A stretch of 64,000 nt of DNA. Source: Thalassia testudinum (Eukaryota; Streptophyta; Magnoliopsida; Alismatales; Hydrocharitaceae). A program made the position numbers and the translations under genes. The notes under the pieces are model-generated. The model made no database searches and was not told where the DNA came from. It saw only the letters and a list, made by a program, of their open reading frames with translations. The DNA is taken from contig JAZHRO010000024.1 of the NCBI GenBank assembly GCA_037157565.1, positions 12,096,501-12,160,500 of the forward strand, written 5' to 3'. Shown here one piece after another: positions 22,332-31,061 of this stretch (positions are counted from its first letter, which is position 1; every line of letters starts with the position of its first letter).

Positions 22332-23450
22332 CTAAATCAGATTTGACTTGGGTCTAATTATCTTAGAAACAGAATCATCGATAAGCTCAACGGGGTGTAA
22401 CTGACAATCAAGGCATTGGATTGAATCCTCCAAAAAATGCGATTCTGGATCTGTAATGTGAGCCCCAATAAGTTCAATTTCCTCAATTATTGGGCTATCA
22501 AATGATCTATCAGATTCCTCGGACCCAATCGTCTCACAGAAATCATATTCTGTAAACTCGCGTGAGACTTCGCAACATGAATCTTCACCATCAGAATCAA
22601 AGAAATCAAAATTCGTATTAATGTATGTCTCAAAATCATCCATCACTTTCTGGTCCATGGAGACATACGTTTCCTCGTACCCCAAATCAGGGATCTCAGG
22701 TGAAGAAATCAAATCTTCCTTAATTGGTTGCTCTAATTCAATCTGGTTAACCTTGTAACATGTGTCCCCCCAACAGGTGCCTGAGCGGGTTCTGACATTA
22801 GCTCTCTTGAGGGGAGTTCATCCTGGGAATCATCCCATGATTGAATCAAAGTGATCACAAATCTCATCCTCAATTTCGCTAACTTCCCAAGTAGAAACTC
22901 ACCCGGGTTCTTATCCTTAACATCCTGGAGCCAATCCAACAAATACTTGTTCAAATCATCAATCATTTCAATCAGAGGCTCTAATCTCTCGATGCAAGGT
23001 ATTGGCTGAACTTCTAAAGATTGTATGATATTCCTCAAGTTAGCCAGAACCTTATCTTGAACCTGGTTACCCTGAACCAAATGAGTTGGTTCAGGGTTGG
23101 GCGAGTTTGGGATCAATGCAGAGGAGTTAACGAATTGAGATTCATTAAACTCTTCCTGATAATAGGTCATTTTAGATTGTTCGAAAGGTGGTGATGACCT
23201 AAAGGCAGTGTAATCAGAGGATGGGTAAGGATCAGTGTATCCTTCTTGATTATAGATCGTATTAGGTTGTTCATGAAAGGTTTACGATCTATAATCGATG
23301 TGGCTCTGAGAAGGATAAAAATCAAAATCAAAGTGTTCAGGGTTAAACCCTAAACATGGAGGTCTGGAACTATATCCCTAATCCGAGTTATCCCAACTAA
23401 CTGATGGTTGATTATAGTACGAATCAGGATAATCGTCATGTTGAGGATAA
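22332..23450 (-). pseudogene. Acidic ORF of unknown function in the B element, frameshifted
   Basis: I do not recognise this protein. On the minus strand, a Tyr/Pro/Gln/Ser-rich part (about 23450-23171, with at least two stops) leads into a frame starting MTYYQEEFNESQFVNSS (23170-22733). That frame has a leucine-rich helical stretch, VQDKVLANLRNIIQSLEVQ...LLDWLQDV. Near 22770, at a run of G residues, the sense continues in another frame ending at 22332. This C-terminal part is strongly acidic (many D and E) and Cys-containing. The shift between frames of otherwise coherent sequence suggests one former gene of about 290 codons or more. It takes the place of Gag-Pol in a non-autonomous element. 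It has no membrane segment or catalytic motif that I can see. Confidence 0.55.
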
Positions 23451-24552
23451 TTCAAAACAGAAGGGAAAGAGCGGGAATGCCATTAATATGTGGAAAGATT
23501 CATGATAAACGGAGCTCGCTGGATGCTTGGCTGGAGGAGAAGAGAAGAAATTGGAGGGTTGTCTCCGGCCAAACCAAGCTGAGGATGGACGGGAGAACTT
23601 GGGGTGTCTTTTATAGTCACAGGTAGAGGACCTTGTGCTTGGAAGGCAAGCTTCCAAGCACGGCAACCTCACTCGACTTGGAAGGTCGAGAGATACCCAT
23701 ATCTCTCATGCGTTCGCATGAGAGAATAGGTGGGAATCAAATCGCCTAATTGGGTTCACACGGTCGGGAATTCCTCAGAGAATCTCCCTTTTAAATTTGA
23801 GAGGGATTCTCTGAGGAATCAAGGTGATATCCCTCTTGAATCCTCGTCGGAGTAGGATTCCTCCACTGTAATGGCGGAGGGACCTAATTGCAAAGAGTGG
23901 CGAGGAAGATAAGGGGGTCTTTGCAAGGTTTTCAAAAGCTAGGGGTCTAAAAGTAATTGTGTTGGACTGTTTTGCAAAGTAGGTCAAGGTGAACTCCCCC
24001 TAGGTCCAAATTTTGGTATAAACCTAATTTGGACCTAAGGAATCCAATGGTGAAGTTTGATTTTATGTTTGACCACGTTTGATTGGGCATTTTACATAAA
24101 AACTCAATTTAGGGTAAATATCTGACTAGGACCCCTACTTAGGTCAAAATAGGTTCCAAAGGTCAAATTGAAGGTTCTAAACCCTAGGGGATATTTTTCC
24201 ATGAATTTTGGAGGGTTTAGTTGAATTTTATCCTGACCAGAACCTTGTTGAATTAAGTAGATTTGTTTTAGGGTTAGAGGATGTTATTTAATTCTCAGAT
24301 CTTACATTAACCCTTTTCTGATTGAACCATCCCACTTTTTATCTTGTTAGGACCAATTGACCCATGTTTAACCCCTGAGAAATCATGTTGTAAAAAAATA
24401 ATGGTAAAATTACAATTTTACCCTTTGTTTCTTGCTTTTCTCTCAGAATAGTTATTACTTGAATTAGGCCCTTCATTTGGTTATGTAGGAGCTTTTTTTC
24501 TCTTTTTTAGGTCAAAATGAGCCAGTTAGGGCTCATGATGGTGTTCCCATCA

Positions 24553-25785
24553 ATAGACCTATACTGTGACGTTTCCCCACCCCTCCCCTTACCCATATCT
24601 TCTCCTGACCAGACTTCTGACGAGGTTTTCTCTACTTCCCACACCTTGTTGTCTGAGTCATATCCGGGCTACTCACCGCCAGTCTACACTCTTGAAGACA
24701 AGATTGCCCTTTCTTTCCAGCCAAATCAAGCGGAAATGCTTCTCCACACTTGGACCTTGAGCCCAAATGCTGATCACCGGGGCTCTCCTTCCTTGGATCC
24801 ATCAATCCAAGATGCCCCTCTTCTTGGCCAATCTAAGGATCAACTTCTTTCTCCTGCCCTTCTTTCTCCTGCCCTTCTTTCTCCTGATCCTCTTGGGGCA
24901 CTCTCATCCCAAGAAATGCCAGATCTTTCACCATCTACTCCCGAGCTGAAAGCGCTGCCTGACAAGCTTAAATATGCTTTTTTGGGACCAAATGAAATGC
25001 TCCCCATAATTATTAGTTCAAAATTGACCAGGGAGCAAGAGTGCAAGCTAATGAAGGTCCTCATGGAACACAAGGCAGCCATAAGATGGTCCTCTAAATT
25101 AACTAGCATTAGCCCCTCCTACCACACTCACCGTATATACACGGAGGAGGAGACTTGACCTTCCCGCAAGATGCAGCGATGTCTCAACCCTAACATGCGG
25201 GAAGTCGTTAAAAGGAAATTATTAAGTGGCTAAATGCGGGTATAATCTACCTGATTAGTGACAGCCCCTGGGTGAGCCCGATTCATGTCGTGTCCAAAAA
25301 GGCGGGACTCACCATCCATGTCAATGACAGGGGAAAATCCATCCCTACATGCACTCCTACATCTTGAAGAGTGTGTGTAGATTATAGGAAACTAAATGCT
25401 GCAACAAAGAAAGATCATTTTCCGCTACCTTTTATTGACCAAATCCTGGAGCAGTTAGGGGGAAATAAAATTTTCTGCTTCTCGAATGAATTCTCTGGAT
25501 ATAACCAAGTGGCTATTGACCCCCGGGATTAAGAGAAAATCACCTCCACCTGCCCCTTTGGCACCTTTGCATTTAGAAGGAGGCCATTTGAACTCTGTAA
25601 CGCGTTAGCAACTTTCCAGAGATGTATGCTGGCAATATTTCACGATATGGTGGGTGATTTTCTTGAGGTCTTCATGGACGACTTTTCGATCTTCGGACCC
25701 TCATTTGATGATTGTCTAACCAACCTGACTCCTCAGAGGATGTATTGATGTGAACCTCGTGCTTTCTTGAGAGAAAAGTCATTTT
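24553..25785 (+). pseudogene. Element C Pol: protease-RT linker and RT, degenerate
   Basis: Pol resumes after solo LTR A2. The linker contains the perfect short tandem repeat LLSPALLSPALLSP (24845-24888). Then come the Athila boundary motif ELKALPDKLKYAFLGPNE, SPSYHTHRIYTEEE, and RT blocks: WVSPIHVV, VCVDYRKLNAATKKDHFPLPFIDQIL (near 25370-25450), SGYNQVAI, CPFGTFAFRR and FMDDFSIF (about 25670-25695, catalytic Asp pair present). Stops are near 25156, 25230, 25366 and 25530, and the RT/RNase H join near 25745-25785 is shifted. Dead, but clearly a reverse transcriptase. Confidence 0.87.
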
Positions 25786-26427
25786 ATGGTACACAAAGGG
25801 ATTGTTCTAGGTCACATCATCTCTGAACGGGGTATTGAGGTAGACAAAGCTAAGCTAGAGGTGATTGCAGATTTACTTATGCCTAGCTCTATCCGACAAA
25901 TCCTCTCCTTTGTAGGACACGTCAGTTTCTATAGGAGATTCATCAAAGACTTCTCCAAGATTTCTAGACCTTTAACTCATCTCCTTTCAACTGATGTACC
26001 CTTTGATATGGGCCCCGACTGTATACAAGCATTCATGCAGCAACGTGAGGCTGTCACCAAGGCCCCTGTTCTCCAGCCACTTGATTGGTCCCTCAACTTT
26101 GAACTCATATGTGATGCTTCTGACCTTGCAATCGGAGCCATCTTAGGACAAAGATGCGATAGACACCCCTTTGTGGTGTACTACGCCAGTAAGGCGTTGG
26201 ACGAGGCCCAACGTAATTATACGACTACTGAGAAAGACCTACTGGCGGTCGTCTTTGGGCTGGCAAAATTCCGCTCTGACCTTCTGGGCTCTCATGTTAC
26301 TGTATTCACTGACCACGCGGCCATTAGTCATCTCATGCACAAGAAGGATGCCAAGCCTAAATTGATTCGTTGGATTCTTCTGCTCCAAGAATTTAACCTT
26401 GAGATATGCGATAAGGCCAGAGCTTAG
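25786..26427 (+). pseudogene. Element C Pol: RNase H region
   Basis: An open frame of 213 codons: [50 protein letters not shown] (first RNase H Asp), [24 protein letters not shown] (Glu), [13 protein letters not shown] (Asp) and [15 protein letters not shown]. The catalytic residues appear intact. A TAG at 26425-26427 ends it in the middle of the conserved segment before the integrase linker. It is a fragment of a once-longer Pol and not an independent gene. Confidence 0.88.
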
Positions 26428-27045
26428 AATGTTGTTGCTGATCATCTCTTGAGACTGGACCCTGACCACATTGGACTTACCTTATCGATTAATGAGGTTT
26501 TTCCCGATGAGCACCTACTTGCGATTAATGTGGCAAGTGGACCTTGGTATGCCGACATTGCCAATTACCTTACTTCTGGCTCCCTTCCACGTGGCTGGCC
26601 TAAAAATCAACGCGAGCGTCTCATCGTAGAAGCAAAGTATTATTTTTGGGATAATCCACTACTTTTTCGAGTAGGTGTTGATCAAATCATTCGTCGTTGT
26701 ATTCCTAATAGCGAGGTCCCCAGTGTGGTACCCTTCTGTCACGATTAAGCCTGCGGAGGCCATTTCTCTGGGAGGAAAACTGCAGCCAAGGTGTTGCAGT
26801 GTGGTTTCTTTTGGCCCTCCCTTCACCAAGATGCACACAATTATGCTAAACAGTGCACTAGGTGCTAGTCGCTAGGGTCAATGACATGTCGTGACATGAT
26901 ACCCTTGCAACCCATCCTAGCTGTTGAAATCTTTGATATTTGGGGAATCGATTTCATGGGTCCCTTTCCTCCTTCCAACGGCTTCGAGTACATCCTCATT
27001 GCCGTTGATTATGTTTCAAAATAGATCGAGGCTATTCCCACGCAC
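26428..27045 (+). pseudogene. Element C integrase, N-terminal part, cut by E1
   Basis: The linker FPDEHLLAINVASGPWYADIANYL and the pre-integrase zinc-finger region (YFWDNPLLFRVGVDQIIRRC) are followed, in a shifted frame, by CGGHFSGRKTAAKVLQCGFFWPSLHQDA and the catalytic-core start DIWGIDFMGPFPPSNG (first catalytic Asp, about 26938-26985). E1 is inserted at 27046, and the integrase continues at 37382. Confidence 0.85.
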
Positions 27046-27075
27046 TGTTACAAACGCATTCCAAGAAAATTTTTT

Positions 27076-27965
27076 AAGACGTCTGGGAGGTGGCCCAGAC
27101 GTCTGACCAGACGTCTGGAACCCCTTCCAGACGTCTGGGATTTATTCTCTGTGGCATGCGGGGCTGCGTCTACCCGCAGGCGCGCGAAGACCTGCAACCA
27201 CCGCACCTCCCCCTTTTTCCCTCTCTCCTCCTACAGGTGCAGGCTGCGCTCTCTCTCTCTCCCTGCGTGGCCTTATAAGGCCCTCACCCTCTCCCTCACT
27301 CTCATCCCCTCCGCTTCCTTCTTCTTCTTCCAGCCGGTGCGAGAGTGCGAGAGCGAGCGAGCGGCGGCAGCGGCAGCCGCGGCGAGTTGCGGGAGGAGGT
27401 GTTGCGCGAGGGAGGAGACGCTCGACCGTGAGGGCTCGAGCTTGCCGGGGCAGCTAGAGCCGACCGGCAGGGGAGCAGCGGGCGTGGAGTGACGCGGGAG
27501 GGCTGCTGCAGCTCGAGCAGCAGGTGGACGAGGCGCGGCGCAGCCGTGCGTTGCGGGTGGAGAGCGAGTCGAGCTCAGATTCTGGAAATTTTTCCAGAAT
27601 CAGACGTCTGGGCTTCCAACCAGACGACGGTGAAGTCGTCTGGAAGACTGTCCAGACGTCTGGCAAGTAAGTTATTTTCGTCCTTCTTCCTGATCTGCGA
27701 CCCGTCGTACTGAGAGCGAGGAGTGGATGCGTGCAGGTTCTGAGACTCGCCATCCAACGAGAATTGAACGTCTGGCCACAGTGCCAGACGACGTGAAGGA
27801 CTTCCAGACGTCCAGGGTGACCATCGGACGTCTGGGACTAAGCCAGACGCCCCCGCAGGCTTCCAGACGTCTGAGGGATTACACGTCTGGGACTAAGCCA
27901 GACGCCCCCGCAGGCCTCTAGACCTCTGAACCACCTTTTAAGACGTCTGGAAGAGGTTCCAGACG
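27076..27965. repeat. Clusters of CCAGACGTCTGG palindromes in the E1 5' LTR
   Basis: At least a dozen copies or close variants of the self-complementary 12-mer, with core AGACGTCT. Four lie before the TATA box (about 27076-27140) and the rest after it (about 27600-27965). The cluster recurs in all E LTRs of the window. Confidence 0.85.
27271..27280 (+). promoter_or_regulatory. TATA-like box of the E1 5' LTR
   Basis: CCTTATAAGG, within the palindrome GGCCTTATAAGGCC, is followed by a CT-rich initiator region. E2 has CCTTAAAAGG at the same place (52481-52490). Confidence 0.6.
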
Positions 27966-29727
27966 TCAGAGTTTGGACTGTTTCGTCGTTTTCGACCCGT
28001 TAAGGGCCCGTTCGGAGTCTGTTTTCCGCGTTTCGAGTTGCGTTCTTTTCGGAATAAAATCCTCTACCCGTCTACAGTAATTATATACTGTTCTGAGAAA
28101 CTCCTTGTGCTTGATCCTTGTGATAGGACCCCGTTCCATTGCAGTCCCGGGGGTTGCGGAGGCGCGCGGGATTTCCGACCATGCCCCCAGTACTTCCGTT
28201 GTAGCTGGTAGAGTGGCTTTAAAATTATTACCATAATTTGTTACAATTATGGGACAATTAATAGAACCTAGGGCATTGCATGAATCCTAGGAATGAGAAA
28301 CCAGATTGAATGATAGATCCTAGGGTACGGCATGAATCCTAGGACTGGAAAACTAGTGAAATGAATATAGATATTGCAGTCTTGGAAACTGTGGAAAGGA
28401 AATAATAGCTGCCTGTAAATTGATTTAACAGTTGCCTGTTATGAATAAATGAACATGATTGATAATATGGGTTGTATGAACGTGAAACTGAAAGGGGTGA
28501 AACCTGAATGTGCTGAGTTAAAAGAGCTGGAACCTTACGGGGAATTAGGAGTAGAACTCCTGGAAAGAGAATGAAATGGAACTAAGAAAGAAAGACGTGG
28601 AAGTGTGTTGTCTCTTGGGTACGTAGTACCAGGGGAAGCACCTGTTACCTGCTTAGTGCAGAGCGGAGCTAGCCGCCCCAGGGACCCGAGGTTAGGTCTG
28701 GCCACTTTGTACCGACTTGCTGGCCCTCGTGTACGCAGTACCGAGGAGAGCTACTAGTGTAGAGCGAGTACTAGCTACCCCACGGGCCCCGGGGTGCTAC
28801 TAGCTCACCTACACTGACTTGTTAGGCCCATTGGGCGAACCAAGGTAGTCAGGAGAGGGTGCGCAGACTGTGGAGGGGCAAGACCCCTGTTTGGTTACTG
28901 TGGAGGGGTTGGACCCCTGTTACTGAGAGGGCTCTGCCTTATACTGGTTCCGTGCTGTGCTTTGGGGCGCACCCGTTAACGGAAACGACTAACCGCGTGC
29001 CAGTGCGTGGTAGCTACCCGTGCATTTACTACGCGTGCCGTAGTCACCGTTACGTCTGTCAGTGACCTTGGGGTGGTTGACTGAGAGTAGGATCACCATA
29101 GGGGACTCTCCCGGCCAGGAGAGCACCACGTGTTACTTTCACTTTTCGGAAAAGACTGCAATCAAGATCGTTCCCACGAGGAGCATCCGAGATCAAGTGA
29201 AGGATCTGAGAAATAGATAAATTGTAAAACAATAGAAAGACGTAAATAAAGGAAGAAAGAAGATAAAACAGTTACTGTACACTTTACTGCTTCTTTAGTT
29301 TTAGCTGCCACTCTACTCAGCGTTTCGCTGACGTGTTACACTCGTTACTTTTCAGGACCAGGTGTTGAGTAGCCAGGGTCAGCGGCTGCAGAGGACGCTG
29401 GGCCGAGTAGGGTCCAGTAGAGTTACCACTATTCTTTTATGCCCTTTTTGTTCCACTGTAGTGAGTAGTTCTTGTTACTCTCTGTACTTTTCTTTAATTG
29501 TAGTTCATGTTATGTTAAATGTTGTTCTATTGTTGTGGTGGTACATGCTGTAGTAGTTCCTTTTCTTACTGTTGTATTTTTGTTACTGCTAGTTATATTC
29601 ATGCTGAATGTGGTTTATTTTACTCTTCTTTTGGTTACTTCCTCATTGGACGACTAGGTCTTGGGATTAGTCGAGTCGGTCCGGTTCTCGTGTCTCATAG
29701 GGACTCAGGAATCGGGTCGTTACAAGA

Positions 29728-29740
29728 TGGTATCAGAGCA
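29728..29740 (+). other. Primer binding site of E1 (initiator tRNA-Met type)
   Basis: TGGTATCAGAGCA starts three bases after the LTR end. It is the standard primer site of plant chromoviruses. Confidence 0.92.
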
Positions 29741-29905
29741 ATGTCGTCCCGAGAAGTAAATCAACTGACTGGAAAATAACCAATTCACATGTCTATAACT
29801 AGAGTAGCCACCACAACATATCTTTTGACATGAGCTCTAGACGTTTTCGTTAGGTATCGTTCCATATTGACGTGTTTCATTTTGTTTCGCGTCTCCTTGC
29901 AGGAG

Positions 29906-31061
29906 ATGCCTCGTCACGGGACTGGCGAGACGGGCCGCGGGCGCGGCCGAGGGCGAGGTCGGCGAGGTGGGTGTGCCGTTGTCGACGCCTCAGTGGACCA
30001 ACCACTACTCCCTGGCATCCAGGCCCAGGACCTCGCCCAGCTGATATGGGACATTGTGCAAGAGGAGCTCCACCCACCGCCCCGAGCGCCTCACCCTGGG
30101 GCTGCGGAGGGGGAGTCCTCTGTGGGACCACACGACAGACGCGGCGCTGGACACTGGGGAGGGGATGGGCCGCTGCAGCCCCCACCTTCCTCCGACACTT
30201 CTGTGCACGAGGCACCTTTGCCTGGAGGTGCACCAGCATCCCCACTGCAACACCACTCCAAGCTCTTCGGGCAGTTCCGAAAGCTGAAGCCCCCCTCCTT
30301 CAAGGGGGATGAGGACCCGACCGAGGCAGAGGACTGGCTCGAGCAACTGGAGAAGATTTTCGACACCCTTCGCCCCCCGGTGGAGTGCCGTGTGGCCTTT
30401 GCCACGTACCAGCTGGAGAGTGCGCACACAGGTGGTGGAGGGTGGTCAGGGGACAGGAGAGAGACGAGCCGACCTGGGATCGGTTCGTCACCCCCTTCTG
30501 CGAGCAGTGCTTTCCCCAGACGTGGCAGGACCAGAGGAGGCGGGAGTTCCACACTCTCCACCAAGGGATAATGACCGTGAGCGCGTACCGCACGCGTTTC
30601 CTGGAGCTGTCCCGCTTTGCAGCGACAGCGGTAGCCACTGAGGAGGAGTGCCTTTGGAGGTTCACCGAGGGGCTCCGGCCTGCGATTTGGGGGTATGTCA
30701 AACCCCTGAAGCTGCCTACGTTTTCGAGGGTGGTGGAGGCAGCCATGACTTACGAGGAGACCAACCCGTCCGCGCGAGACACTGACAGCGGGCGGAAGAG
30801 GCCCTTTCAGCCAGACTTTTCACAGGGCCAGCGAGAGAGGAGACACGTGGCGTCCGCAGGAGAGCCGTCACATTTTGTAGGGCCATCCGTGGCCTTTGGG
30901 GCCCTCGACAGGGGCCAGTCGCCAGCACCGGACCCCCGCCCAGCCGACAGCAGGGACCCACTGAGGGCGGGAGTCGGGTTCCCCTCTGTTACCAGTGTGG
31001 CCAGTCGGGCCACATCAGGAGGGACTGCCCGTCTAGGGCAGGAGGTCAGCGGACACTTCCC
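29906..31061 (+). pseudogene. E1 Gag, frameshifted
   Basis: The ATG at 29906 is preceded by CTTGCAGGAG and aligned with the start in E2. The protein begins MPRHGTGETGRGRGRGRGRRGG (basic Arg/Gly repeat), then has a Pro-rich linker, the capsid region (FGQFRKLKPPSFKGDEDPTE, AEDWLEQLEKIFDTL) and a CCHC zinc knuckle near 30987-31028. Compared with E2, a base is missing near 30420, moving the frame from the 29906 ORF to the 30385-31218 ORF. A second base is missing in the G run near 30900. The zinc knuckle is therefore out of frame with the Gag start. E1 keeps CAG at the position of the E2 stop. Confidence 0.9.

Larger units (their letters stand above)
18811..23505 (-). mobile_element. Truncated B-family element nested in solo LTR A2
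   Basis: On the minus strand the element is read right to left: internal sequence from about 23505 to 20527, then the 3' LTR 20526-18811. The 5' LTR and primer site are missing. The right end runs directly into LTR A2 sequence at about 23500-23510, with no LTR edge and no target duplication matching the left flank, so it was deleted after insertion. The internal part has no Gag, RT or integrase that I can recognise, only a frameshifted acidic ORF. It is probably a non-autonomous or heavily deleted relative of Athila elements, judged by its LTR and polypurine-tract style. Confidence 0.8.
17228..24552 (-). mobile_element. Solo LTR of family A (copy 2) in the pol of element C, itself split by a B element
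   Basis: The left part (17228-18810) and right part (about 23506-24552) align with the solo LTR at 42887-45836 and with the element A LTR. Shared features are the start block with TTTAGAGGAGC, the pyrimidine tract, 'gtgggactaaaagtcccacc', the U3 hairpin at 23703-23724 and a minus-strand TATA box (CTATAAAAGA, 23616-23607). The 5-bp duplication ataga at both ends and the absence of an internal region of its own show a solo LTR. Element C coding sequence continues on both sides. Comparison with copy 3 suggests that roughly 130 bp of this LTR was lost at the right-hand junction of the nested B element. Confidence 0.9.
27046..29724 (+). repeat. 5' LTR of E1
   Basis: 2,679 bp, TGTTACAAACGC...GGTCGTTACA. 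It begins with a cluster of CCAGACGTCTGG palindromes, has a TATA-like CCTTATAAGG at 27271-27280, and holds a second palindrome cluster at about 27600-27965. The rest is the usual E-family leader sequence. From about 27936 to 29590 it is base-for-base the same as the 3' LTR as far as I can read (constant offset 7658), while the first 0.9 kb differs. The open frames inside (for example 28859-29065) are not genes. Confidence 0.92.

Noticed and set aside
17228..24552. Reading LTR A2 as an LTR of element C
   Set aside because: It is in the opposite orientation, lies within pol, has its own 5-bp duplication and differs from the two real C LTRs.
27090..27980. CRISPR-like array suspected from repeated CCAGACGTCTGG
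   Set aside because: Spacing is irregular, repeat units are short palindromes, and the context is a plant LTR.
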